NCBI GenBank assembly: GCA_027596075.1
Contig: JADGJC010000009.1
Coordinates: 1 to 64,000 of the forward strand
Direction: 5' to 3'
Source of the DNA: Rhizophlyctis rosea
Taxonomy: Eukaryota > Chytridiomycota > Chytridiomycetes > Rhizophlyctidales > Rhizophlyctidaceae
DNA: 64,000 nucleotides
Of the stretch, positions 11,135 through 22,018 are shown piece by piece. The position numbers and the translations under genes were made by a program. The notes below the pieces were generated by a model. That model saw nothing but the letters and a program-made list of their open reading frames with translations, was not told the origin of the DNA and ran no database searches. The first letter of the stretch is position 1. Each line of letters begins with the position of its first letter.

Positions 11135-14100
11135 ATGGCAACCTCAAATTCAAGCGGAAGTGCTGTGACACTACAACCTCTTCCTTCCTCAGCAGATGTC
11201 ACGGTCGAAACCGTCGAGAAGACCGCCAAAAGCGCTGGCGCTTGGTGGAAGCGGAGACCAAACACGAGCACCGCCAACGACACTGGAACCGACACTGATA
11301 TGAAGAAGGAGAAGGACAAAGAACCTCCCGAACCAAAAGTCCCATACTTCAAACTGTACCGCCATGCAACGCCGTTCGACATCTTTTTGTGCGTTGTTGG
11401 AAGTATGTGTGCAGCGGCCAATGCAGCTGGGATGCCGCTGATGGCCGTCATCTTTTGTAAGTATCGTGTTCCATAAACTCGGTAAACATCTTTGCATGCT
11501 CACCAGGCAATTTGCAGCACATGCCATGCAAGACTTTGTCACCTTCGCCATGGACCCATCCGCACCCGGCGCATACGAAGCATTAGACAATGGCGCTCGT
11601 ACAAACTCGCTCCGCTTTGTTGGACTGGGTTTTGCTCTGTTCATCATCGCCTACTGTCAAACCTGTTTCTGGAACTGGAGTGCGGAAAACCAAACCAAGG
11701 TAAGCGGTTGAGCTGCATGAGCGCGAAGTAGCAACAAGACATGAATCTCATGCCATACATTCAACACCCCAGCGCATCCGCGAACTATACTTCCAATCCG
11801 TCCTCCGCCAAGACACCGCCTGGCACGACATCTACCCCTCCGGCGAACTTACAACCCACATGACATCCTCCCTCCACCTAATCTACCAAGGCATGTCCGA
11901 AAAATGCGGTCTCATCATCCAATCCATAGCCAGTTTCGTCGTCGCCTTCGCAATCGCTTTCACATACTCCTGGCGAATCTCCCTGGTTCTTTGCTCTTCC
12001 TTCCCAGTCCTCGCGGGCGCCGCTGTTGTGATGACCAAGCTTATTGCGGATCAGAGTGGAGATGGACAGGATGCTTATGCTTCTGCTGGGAGTGTTGCTA
12101 AGCAGGTTTTGAGTGGTATTCGTACTGTTACTGCTTTTGGTGCGGAGGAGAGGGAGAGTCGGAGATATGAGAAGCATTTGGTTGTTGCTGAGAAAGCTGC
12201 TATTAAGAAGAGTCTTTATAATGCTGCTGGGACTGGTGTGATTGATTTGGCCATTTATCTTGTTTATGCCTTGAGTTTTTGGTAAGTTTGATATTCTCTT
12301 TACCAGTGGTATGAGCAGTTGTGATTAGATCTGACTAAATCATGTTTTGAACTAGGTACGGAGCCGTGGAAGTCAGAAACGGCAGAGCCGACGCCCAAGA
12401 AGTCATCGGAGTCTCCTTCCTTATCTTCATCGGTGCCTTCTCTTTGGGGCAGGGTATCCCGCATCTCAACCTTCTCGGTCAAGCCCAGGGTGCTGCAACC
12501 AAAATCTTCTCCACAATTGACCGTGTCTCACCCATCAATGGACTTGACGACCCTTCTGGCCAATCTCCGGCCACCGTCAATGGCTTGATCGAATTCAAAG
12601 ATGTCGCCTTCAAATACCCAACCCGCCAGGATGTGCAAGTCTTGGAAGGGTTTGATCTCAGGATCGAGCCCGGCATGACCGTTGCTTTGGTCGGCATGAG
12701 TGGAAGCGGGAAGAGTACTGTTGTCAAACTTGTGGAAAGGTTTTACGATCCTACTGCTGGGGTGGTCAAACTTGATGGGATTGATTTGAAGGAGTTGAAT
12801 GTGGGCTGGTTGAGGAAGCAGATTGGGATGGTTCAGCAGGAGGTGAGTAGGTGGACCTCAATGAGCAACACCAGCCGTAACCATTCTAACCATGAACACC
12901 CCCACCAGCCCATCCTCTTCGACACCACCGTCCGCCAAAACATCCTATACGGTCTCAAAGACCCCCTCTCCACATTCTCCCCACAAGACCTAGACCAAAT
13001 GGTCGAATCCGCCTGCAAAGCCGCCCACGCATGGACCTTCATAACTCAACTCCCCAAAGGCTTCGAAACCCCCGTCGGCGAAGCCGGCTCCCTCCTCTCC
13101 GGCGGCCAAAAACAACGCATCGCAATCGCCCGCGCAATAATCTCAAACCCCAAAATCCTCCTCCTAGACGAAGCAACCTCAGCACTCGACACCACCTCTG
13201 AGCGAATCGTCCAACGCGCGTTAGAGTCTGCGCAGAAAGGGCGGACGACGATCGTTATTGCGCATCGGTTGAGTACGATTAGGAATGCGGATTTGGTGGT
13301 TGTGATGGATAAGGGGAGGGTTGTGGAGCGTGGGGGGCATGAGGAGCTTGTTGGGAAGGGGGGGATTTATGCGGAGTTGGTTAGGGCGCAGGAGGTCAGG
13401 GGTGGTGGGGGAGATAGGCATGAGGAGAGTGATGAGAAGGTGGAGGTGGAGGAGAAGGTTGAGGCGAAGGAGTTGGGGCATATGGTTGTTGAGGTTCAAG
13501 CTGACAGGAGGAAGTCGGTTGGGAGTCAGAAGGTTGTGGCATCCAAAGCTGATAAGGAAGGGGAGGAGAGCGACGATGATTATGATAAGAAGCGAAAGGA
13601 GCTTTACAAGAACAAGAAAGTTGACATGTGGCGGATCATGAAGATGGGCGCTCCTGAATGGTGGTTGTCTCTCATTGGGTAAGTTCATTACTTATGCATG
13701 AACCTTTCACTGATACCCGGCATCATATTGATCTCATCTCACCAAAAAACAATTACCAGTTTCATCGGCTCCGCAATCTCCGGCATCTGGTTCCCAATCT
13801 TCTCCATAGTCTTCGGCAAAATCATCACCGTCTTCTCCGAAACCGACCTCACAAAACTCCAAAAAGACGCAAACTTCTGGTCACTCATGTTCGTCCTCCT
13901 CGGTATATTCTCCTTCTCTACAACCTTCGCGAACATCGGCGGATTCCGCACGGCGGGTGATAAGCTCACTACACGCATTCGGGCAACAACGTTCCGTAAG
14001 CTTGTTCGGATGAATATGGCGTTTTACGATGAGGAGGGACATGAGAGTGGGAGGTTGTGTGCGCGGTTGGGGGAGGATGCGACGCTTGTGCAGGGGTTGA

Positions 14101-15661
14101 CGGGGCAGAGTATGGGGAGGATTGTTAATTTGTGTGTTACGGCTGTTGCGGGGTTGGTGATTGCTTTTTTGTATAGTTGGAGATTGACGCTTGGTAAGTC
14201 CGATAGCTCCTTGGTCTTAAACACTGTTCTGACAAAAATCGGTCTGTACTAACCATCCTAACTCCATCTCCAGTAATGTTCGCGACCGTTCCACTTATTG
14301 GCTCATCTGCATACTTCGAAATGAAAGCCTTGACTGGCTTTGGCGGTCAGACCAAAAAAGCCTACACCTCGTCCTCCCAAATCGCTTCCGAAGTCATGGA
14401 ACACATCCGCACGGTCCAAAGTCTGAACCAAGAGAAGTCGTTTATGAACAGCTTCAACGAGAGTGTCAAGGAACCGCATCGCGTTGCGTTGAGGGGTAAC
14501 TTCATCGCAAGTTTTGGGGCTGGTACGAGTGCTGGGGTGGTGTTTTGGGCTTATGCAAGTAAGTAGAGTTGAAACATTCTTGATTCTGACTTGATCCTGA
14601 CTGATCCATTTTTCTTTCTCTGAACAGTCTCCTTCTTCTACGGATCCCGCCTCTTGATATGGAACCTCAACCACGTCGATGACGTCCTCGTCGCAATGTT
14701 CGCCGTAATCTTCACCGCCATGGGGGCTGGACAAGCAAGTACCTATGCCCCTGACGCCGCCAAAGCCCGCATCGCCACCCACTCCATCTTGGACATCCTT
14801 GACCGTACCGCCGACATTGATGTCACCTCTCCAGCCGGTTACGTCCCACCCTCCGCCTTCGACGAAAAAAACCTCGCCGTTGCTGAACTCAAGGACGTCG
14901 AATTCTCCTATCCTACCCGATCGGATATCCCGATTTTGAAAAATCTCTCTGCAGTAGCCGCTCCCGGTCAAACTCTTGCGCTTGTAGGTGCCAGCGGTTG
15001 TGGCAAATCTACGATGTTGGGACTGTTGGAGCGGTGGTATGACGTCAACCAGGGTCGGGTGGAGGTTGACCAGCGGGATGTTGGGGAATGGCATTTGGAG
15101 AGTTTGCGAGGCCAGATGGCGCTTGTTGGGCAGGAGCCGGTATTGTTTGACATGACTATTCGGGAGAACATCGCGTATGGGATGGTCAAGAAGGATGGTG
15201 TGGGGGAGAAGGATGGCGACGTTGTTTCGATGGAGGATATCGTCGAAGCTGCCAGAACAGCAAACATCCATACCTTCATAGAGTCCTTGCCGGATGGGTA
15301 TGAGACCAATGTTGGAGAGAAGGGCGGAAAGTTATCGGGAGGGCAGAAACAACGGATTGCGATTGCTCGGGCTTTGATTCGGCGTCCGCGGATACTACTG
15401 CTAGATGAGGCGACCAGTGCATTGGATTCAGAGAGCGAGAGCGTTGTCCAGCAGGCGCTTGATAACGCGAGTCAGGGACGGACAACGGTAACGATTGCAC
15501 ATCGGTTGAGCAGCATCCAGGGCGCGCAGAAAATTTGCGTTGTAAAGAGTGGGGAGATTGTCGAGAGTGGCACGCACGCGGAGTTGATGGAGGTTAGAGG
15601 AGAATATTGGGAACTGGCCAAGTTGCAGGTTTTGGGTGGAGATGGCGTTGTTTCTCAATAG
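11135..15661 (+). CDS. ABCB/MDR-type full ABC transporter
   Basis: Eight phase-consistent exons (11135-11456, 11518-11699, 11773-12281, 12356-12842, 12909-13678, 13760-14193, 14274-14558, 14628-15661) encode 1340 aa, the usual size of a full P-glycoprotein-like exporter. The order is TMD1-NBD1-TMD2-NBD2. NBD1 shows Walker A GMSGSGKST, the Q-loop MVQQEPILFD, signature LLSGGQKQRIAIARA, Walker B ILLLDEATSALD and the H-loop IAHRLST. NBD2 shows GASGCGKST, LVGQEPVLFD, KLSGGQKQRIAIARAL, ILLLDEATSALD and IAHRLSS. Both ATP sites therefore look catalytically competent. Homologues export hydrophobic drugs, lipids or peptides such as a-factor (Ste6); the substrate here cannot be told from sequence. A charged K/E/D linker joins the halves. 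The intron at 12843-12908 is 66 nt without a stop, so its retention would insert 22 residues at the NBD1 Q-loop. Confidence 0.95.
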
Positions 15662-16197
15662 ACCTAGCTGTTATGTAGCAGACGCCGTATCATTCTTGTA
15701 TGCATTCTGTGTTTTTGGTTTTCAATGGCAATATAATATGAATTTCTGTTCATAGCCAACAAGAACAGTTATGGGCTCATGGAGTGATATCGTTATGGAT
15801 AGTCAGAAACATCATGAACGCTCAAATTGTGGAGGGATGGGACTAATTCAGCCCATGGCCCTCTGATCTCAAGCGCGGTGATGGGGAGTGGGACAAGCTA
15901 CTCTGCAAGCCGTGCGGGGAAAATGATGAAATACAAAGTCACATCAGAGTGCCAAAAGAAATGCAGAAGGTAACATATCCGGTTAAAAAAAATCTTAAAC
16001 GGAAAGACAATCGACTCGTGCGAATTGTAGTTTATAGAAACGTTTTCGGGGGTGGCCCGGGCATAAGTCCTTTGGAATGAGGCATCATAGAGGGTGAGAA
16101 TCCCGTCTTTGGTCCGGAGCCCGCTCCTATGTGATGCGTTTTCTAAGAAACCAGAAGGGAAGAAAATGGCCAAAAGGGTCTCAAACGGGAAAAGAAT
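15662..16197. other. intergenic region between ABC transporter and tRNA-Pro
   Basis: No coding region is recognised. On the minus strand the sequence just past the tRNA (plus-strand AAAAGAA near 16190) gives a run of four T, a usual RNA polymerase III stop. Confidence 0.4.
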
Positions 16198-16269
16198 GGG
16201 CTCGACCGGGAATTGAACCCGGGACCTCTCGCACCCTAAGCGAGAATCATACTACTAGACCATCGAGCC
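16198..16269 (-). tRNA. tRNA-Pro (anticodon AGG)
   Basis: The minus strand folds into a standard cloverleaf of 72 nt without an intron. The acceptor stem is GGCTCGA paired with TCGAGCC. The anticodon stem CTCGC/GCGAG closes the loop TTAGGGT, giving anticodon AGG, which would be A34-modified to inosine. The T arm is CCGGG-TTCAATT-CCCGG, a good B box. The sequence closely follows the eukaryotic tRNA-Pro pattern. It serves CCN (mainly CCU/CCC) codons, which are common in the C-rich exon halves of this window. Confidence 0.95.
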
Positions 16270-17200
16270 TTGGTGACAGCAAGCACATGTAGGCACATAC
16301 ATATCACATTACGCAGGGAGTATGCTTTGGAATCTTTGCATGCCCATCTAGGGATGAGCATTACACAGATTGTTCAATGCCAAGAGCTCTTTGTTGACAT
16401 ACATGTCATGGATGCAGAAGGATGCTCTTGCCGAGTATTGAGTATTGACAGCAAACGATAAGGTTGATGACTTTTGAAGAATAGTAGCCAAAATCCACAA
16501 AGAGGAACGGTGCTTCGCACAGGACTTCGATCATACTGCAGCTTGTGCGTTTCTGAAAAAATCCGATCCAGCCAGATGGCATGTAGGCAATGCTGACTAT
16601 GCAAAGGACTGCTACTTGATCAAGTGAGACTTTGAGCCTCTTCTCCTCAGAAGAGAAAGTAGATAATGTATCTACACAACTGAGAAAAAAAACAACCGTG
16701 CAAATGCATCTATCTCCTATGCATCGAGTATCTCAACCATTGACCTCGGTGCTCCCCTCTGTCTTTATAGGGGCTGGGGACCCTCCACCTTCAAATCGGA
16801 AGGTGGGCGACATTAGAGCTCGAGAGTTGAAGGCGTATGTGATTGTTGGCTCTGCTGTATCCCAATAAAGGAACTCGTGACTGCCGAAACCCGTTGTGTG
16901 GGTCGAAGTTGTCGAAGTCGAAGTCGCATGCAACCGCCTTTAACCAAAAGCGTCAGTACTTTACACCCGCCTCACCAAGGTTAAAGACAGCCGCATGATG
17001 TCGTTATCGAAAACGTTATCTTGCTTCTCGGTCCCCCAACTTCTTTGATTGGGCGTCGCGGGGCTACTTTACACCCGCCTCGCCCAACCAAAGAAGCCGA
17101 GATGTCTTGAATATCGAAAACGAAGTTGCACAAACGGTCGCAGTCCACCATCGATCTGCTAAAGGGATCAAAGCATGGCGATAACAATCTAACAAGCACC
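16270..17200. other. gene-poor stretch, no gene recognised
   Basis: Nothing with protein-family character is found on either strand. A 17-bp string, TACTTTACACCCGCCTC, occurs exactly twice (see repeat). Short frames such as the one at 16981-17226 on the minus strand lack support. Confidence 0.4.
16957..17081. repeat. 17-bp direct repeat pair
   Basis: TACTTTACACCCGCCTC is present at 16957-16973 and again at 17065-17081, an offset of 108 bp. Both copies are followed by similar CACCAAGG / GCCCAACCAAAG sequence, so the duplicated unit was probably longer and has diverged. Confidence 0.75.
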
Positions 17201-17300
17201 AGAGGGTCCCATGCCAAAGGCCCCACTCTCGACCGCGAGTCACAAAAAGGACTTCTACATGTTTTTACGGGGCTGGTGCCGTGTATACTCTCTGGGACAG
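17201..17300 (+). repeat. diverged repeat block, copy A
   Basis: This block aligns by eye with 18548-18648 in the same orientation. Shared strings include GACCGCGA, AAGGACTTCTACAT (exact) and GCCGTGTAT in the same order and spacing with small indels. The indels shift reading frame between copies, so the similarity is at DNA level rather than conserved coding. It may be the remains of a dispersed element or of a duplicated promoter segment. Confidence 0.6.
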
Positions 17301-17647
17301 GCGATGGACATGGGATACCTCACACGCACCTGGAAGTCTTGCTAGCTTCGGGATCTTATGAAGATCCCTCCCGTCTCGTCTTGCACTCGACTCCGACATC
17401 ATGACCCAAACGTCACGCGGCCGCATTGCAGTAAGTTCAGGAGTCGAGGTGTCATGGCGGTGAGCGTGACGTCCCCGTTGGCGGCTTCGTTCTGGTCTTG
17501 AAGCTTGGGAGGAATGATGCTCTTAGTTAAGTGAATAGGGAATATGTACTATTTGGGGGAGACAATGACAAGGGATCTTCTACCTGGCAGTCTTGATTGA
17601 CAAAGAATGAAGTTGAGGCGGGGGCCAATGATAGGCAAACCCGAAAA

Positions 17648-17729
17648 TGACTTCGAGAGGGAGTCGAACCCTCGTCGCATTCATGCGTCTTCAACATGAA
17701 CGCGATCCCCCCACAAGGAGACCGAAGCC
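17648..17729 (-). tRNA. tRNA-like structure, possibly degenerate tRNA
   Basis: The minus strand contains a perfect B box and T arm (GAGGG-TTCGACT-CCCTC). It also has acceptor-like flanks (GGCTTCG with CGAAGTC), a D-arm-like stem TCTCC/GGGGA and a central 9-bp hairpin GCGTTCATG/CATGAATGC with loop TTGAAGACG. The parts do not add up to a standard tRNA: the acceptor register is one base off and the central stem is too long for an anticodon arm, or else the variable loop is too short. A pre-tRNA with a small anticodon-loop intron is a possible reading but does not fully fit. I regard it as a tRNA relic, or a tRNA-derived piece of a short interspersed element. Confidence 0.3.
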
Positions 17730-18112
17730 AGCTGGTTCTTGAGTAACTAACAAGAGCAGCTAATCTGCGGAAGAATCTATCAGTGAATGCAGTCAAGAAA
17801 GAAAAACCGATAGGATACATACAAATGGACAAGTACCATGTCGCACTAATAGCACATATTCCCATTCCTCAAACGCCAACAGCCCAGCGCCAACGGCTCC
17901 GCTCCTGAACGCCTGAGAAAGTCCACCAGTCAGTACGTGAGGACTGATCCTAGTAAACATTCCCAGGTGGGCCCAGGAGCATCGTTGCCACCCTTCACAT
18001 GCTGGTCCCCGCATCACCCCCACTCCGTGCAAAACCTCATGGGAACGGGAGACCACACACCAGGACCGATCTGAAACCCGATCCGATTCTCTGGCTTGCA
18101 TGCTTCAGGCTA

Positions 18113-18561
18113 TGGCTGGCTGGGGACGCTACGGGAAGAAAGTGATACAGAACGAAAGATGAGAACGTGTAAACGTAGGCTGGATAAAATCTTGGATAGC
18201 TGGGAGCGATACATACCAGCTGCCCCTTTCGACGGGTGCTTGACTATCCCAATGTCCACTTTCCCGCCTGTGCCTTTGGATGTAAGGTATTCTGCAAAAG
18301 AAAGTCAGTGGACATACTCGACCAAGGACAATAATCAAAAAATATGTACCTATCGGCACTCCACATCCCCGCTTCAAATTGATCACGCAACACCCGAAAG
18401 AATATAAAGAGGTATCTTGGTGGTATGGTGAACGTATTGTGCGGAAGAGGTATCTTGATGGTATGGTGAACGTCTTGTGCAGAGGAGGAGTGGTGGAGCT
18501 CTGAAAACAAAGAATTAGAGGCAAGAGACAACACCCAACGCAGAAACGAGAGGGCCCGCAT
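18113..18561 (-). CDS. possible small secreted protein, three exons
   Basis: On the minus strand an ATG at 18561 opens a frame with a signal-peptide-like start (MRALSFLRWVLSLASNS). It can be spliced through exons 18561-18350, 18291-18217 and 18128-18113 with canonical GT-AG ends (donors GTACAT and GTATGTATC; acceptors TTTTGCAG and CCCGTAG) to give 100 aa. The phase is consistent. Against it, there is no family similarity, the last exon is only 16 nt, and the coding part includes a 38-bp tandem repeat whose period is not a multiple of three. Treat it as a hypothesis. Confidence 0.2.
18411..18486. repeat. 38-bp tandem duplication
   Basis: Two adjacent copies of GGTATCTTGGTGGTATGGTG-type sequence start at 18411 and 18449. 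They differ at only a few positions, for example TTGG/TTGA and GTATTG/GTCTTG. The few differences suggest a fairly recent slip duplication in an otherwise eroded region. Confidence 0.85.
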
Positions 18562-18648
18562 GTTAAAATCCACAGTTGACCGCGAATCCAAGAAGGACTT
18601 CTACATTTGTTTGCGTGGCATTTGCGCCGTGTATCTCGTCGGGAACAG
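18548..18648 (+). repeat. diverged repeat block, copy B
   Basis: This is the partner of the block at 17201-17300, in the same orientation and about 1.35 kb away. The two copies have clearly accumulated substitutions and indels. On the minus strand the block ends close to the ATG of the possible small gene at 18561. Confidence 0.6.
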
Positions 18649-20813
18649 TCACTTGGGAAAACACCTCTCTTACCGGCTGGTCTTGTTAGAGGTCTTGAAT
18701 CAAACTTCGACGTTCGGGATGTTGATCCGCTCGTAGGTTGGTGATGGCGACTTGACTCCTCGCGCTAAAGAAGATTGTAAGTACATTTGAGATGAAGTGG
18801 AAACGGAAAACATGTGAAAAGATACATACAATGACAGCCACCAGATGGCGCGAAGCACACCACACCAATGGGCCCACACCTTACACCAGGTCCGAATACA
18901 CCGGCGCGACTCCACTACATGCAGGTCAACAGGTTGGCCGTCCGAACTCCCGGCTGCATGTAGAAGGCGACATACTGAAGGATGACGAGGCTCTCGCCGA
19001 GAAACCAAGTCTAGCAATGCACTTCCGAAGGAGACTCCCATGACGTCACCGACAAGGGGATCGAAATGGCCAAGATCGAGCAGCCGAGGAGACTGTGCGA
19101 GTAGGCGATAAGCACCTGGAGTTGAGATGATAAGTTGAGACGGAAGGGAAGTAAGATGACTATCAGATCTTACCGTTGAACAAAGATTGATTGATTGGCC
19201 GAGTATTTCATTGGTCATCCAGCATCACGCGCTCCAACCGCCCTAATGATCTGGTCCACCTTGTTCCCATGTATTACAAGTAAGAGAACCGGGTATATTG
19301 CCTTGGAGGATAGCCTTGTAGTCATTAACCACATAAGTGGCCTCGAGTGCGTCTGTGCCGTCCGTAGCATGGCAGACGTCCCTAATGCTGACCTAGTCAG
19401 AAGAAAGCGTGACTATATCGCCAAGTTCGAAAAACAAAAGTGATGGTGTTGATGTCGATGCCGAGAATGGTGGAGTTGTTATCGCCGACAGGAAGGAGCC
19501 GCAAAAGATCGTGAGCCCGGCCGACGACGGTATCGAAGGGTAACCGGAGGAGCGTTGCCGCGATTTGTTGGTGCGTCTGATGGTATTTTGAGCGAGGACT
19601 AGATGACGGTGTGGTCGAAAAATGGTGTTGTTGCGACCGAACCCGTTTATTGACTTGAATGCGCCGGCCTTATTGAAGGCCGGCGGTGACAACCTGCCAA
19701 AGCAACGCAGAATCAGTCCTTAGGAAAGAAAGTCGGGCGGCAAGTCAGGAAGAACCGCCAGGATGATACATCAGGTGCTCCAAAAAGGCAGCTAACCATA
19801 TTTTGTCGGGCAGGGCTGGGACGCCTCACTCTTCACGGGAGGATCCTAAACAGACGCTTTTTATCCGCCTCACCCCCTCAAAGATCCTAAGCCACCACTC
19901 CCCTTTCATTTGTGTATCATCCCAGTGTACCTTCCTACCTTGTCCACCGATAAAGAAAGAAAGCAATTGACTTAACTGAATTAGGTAGGGCAGCGTCGGG
20001 CTGTAGGTCATTTTGTGTGGTGCTTGAAGGAGACTATCTAAACTATCTAAAGTGAAGCACACATGTCGCAGCTGGAACAGCATGGAGTTCATCTCTGAGT
20101 TTCGACCCATCGAGCGACACGCGCCCGCAGTGATAAGTAGGCCCCTCAGAGGATCCCCCGCTCCACACCGCCCACTGGGCTATACACCGAAGTGCATGAA
20201 GTGTGGTTCCCGCTGTGGATCGACATGTGTGGCCATTGAATGAGACGCATGTGTGGAAATGCGAGGTGGAAAATGTTTAGGGGGGAAGGAGAAACAAGTG
20301 AAGTTTGGAAATCGCGGTTGGGTTTGGAAGGATGGCGGATGATCCCATGAATGGGAGGCTTGTGCAGCGCCACGTCGCGCTGTGCCACCAGCAAGATTTG
20401 ATTTCTGATGGACCCTCGCGTGCATAGCAGACCATGAAAGTGAACTAATGAAGCAATCGATGTATTTCTTCGCACATTGGCAGCTGAGAAGAAAGATCTA
20501 TAGACCTGAAGAAAAATGAGGGCACTGCACACGCAAGCTTGGGAGCTTTGGTTCCGTCTACTGTCAATCACTGAAACTGGCGTCATGTGTCGGGTGCAAG
20601 CTCTAGAACGAAAGCTCAGATCATGGTCGAGTCGCCCAGAATGCAAGCAACCATTGTTATGAATTCAAGCAGTGAACATAGGCTGTATAATATATTGTCA
20701 GAAGTCTCCTTTTGATGTCTGACAAAATTCTCACATTGCGGGTCACAACGGGGTATCAATTGCGATATTGAAACTTATATACGACATTCTGGTATCATTA
20801 CGACGACCATCGC
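18649..20813. other. gene-poor stretch, no confident gene
   Basis: No family-level match is seen. The minus strand carries a few intron-like segments, for example a GTATGTATC donor near 18835 with a CTTCTTTAG acceptor near 18771. It also has an open frame at 18700-19218 with no recognisable domain. On the plus strand two frames around 19300-19440 and 19441-19550 read like one coding stretch broken by a one-base shift. None of this could be joined into a supported gene. Confidence 0.35.
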
Positions 20814-22018
20814 TCACAACATACAAAACCCATCATCATCGTCATCCTCTTCATCATCCCCGCCCCCAATCTTCTCCGACTCCGAAAACACCCCAACCGA
20901 CCCTTCATCAGATTTGACACCAGCATCATCGTCCGTATCGGTCTCACCAACATCCCCATCGTCCCATCCTTGACTCGACCCTTCCTCCGAATCACTAATC
21001 ACAAGCGGCGCATTATCCATCGCTGCATCGTCCCTTTCCACCTCCCCATTCCCATCCTCCACAACCTCCCGCTCCACCCTAACAGGCACAAACCCCTCAC
21101 TCCCACTCCCAACCTCATCACCGCCCACCTCCTCTCCCTCCTCACCACCACTCTCACTCTCACTATCACAAACCGGCACCTCAACCCGTATCATCGTACC
21201 CCCTTCCGCACCTTTACACTTCAAAAACTTCAACGTCTCCCAATCCCCCGCCTCTTCCGCGGCGTCGACGACGTGGCGGAGGTCTGATGGAAGGTATTGC
21301 TCGGCGGGGAGGAAGAGCGGGAGGAGGGTCGCGAGGTTTGGGTTGCGGGTGCGGATGGCGTGGAGGAGGGCTGGGGAGGGTGGTGGGTGGGGTTGTGTGG
21401 TGTTGATGTGGATGAGGAGGAAGGCGGTTATGGCGAAGTAGTTTGCTGAGGAGGGTTATAGATGGATGGTGGTGAGATGGTTGCACTCTTCAAGTGAATC
21501 CTAACGCTCAGAAAATGAGCATGCTCCATCCACTCACCAAGAACAGCCGCAACCACAGCCCGATCCCCATCCCACCTCACATCAGCCCCAGCACCCACCA
21601 AAATCTCCACCAACTCCTCAAACCCCCTCACACTAGCCTCCACTAGCGGCGTCACGCTCTCAGCCGAAGGCGCCGAAGACGATTCAATAGGCATATTGAC
21701 ATTCACCCTCTCGTCCGCCAAAAGGGTTTCCACCATCCGTATGTTCCTGTGCATCACGGCGTGGAGGAGCGTTTCGTGGAGTGTGTCGGGTGGGAGGTTG
21801 TTGAGGGAGGATCGACGCGTGGGGATGTGTGGTCGTTCTGTTCTCGGTGGTGCTGGTTGGTGATTGAGGTGTGCGATCCGGATGATGGCTTCGAGGAGGG
21901 TGAGGGAGGGTCTGTGGGAATTGCATGGGGATATGGTGGTGGGGTACTTTGGAGGTTTGAGGTTTCGGTTGGACCATGGAAGGAAGGCCGGGAGGTTGGG
22001 TGAAAGCGTCAAGAGCAT
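20814..22018 (-). CDS. ankyrin-repeat protein with acidic C-terminal tail
   Basis: Two exons on the minus strand (22018-21538 and 21445-20814, joined across a 92-bp intron) encode 370 aa. The middle contains ankyrin-type repeats (HETLLHAVMHRNIRMVETLL, TPLVEASVRGFEELVEILV) followed by weaker ones after the intron (ALLHAIRTRNPNLATLLPLF and ETLKFLKCKG). The last about 120 residues are very acidic with Ser/Glu/Asp runs. The N-terminal 60 residues are Pro-rich. Ankyrin repeats mediate protein binding; no catalytic domain is present, so the specific role is unknown. The ATG at 22018 was chosen as the first in this frame. An overlapping ATG frame starting at 22058 has no repeat content. Confidence 0.8.

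Noticed and set aside
20146..20646. 166-codon minus-strand open frame
   Set aside because: No domain, unusual composition and no supporting splice structure; it looks like chance in a gene-poor region.
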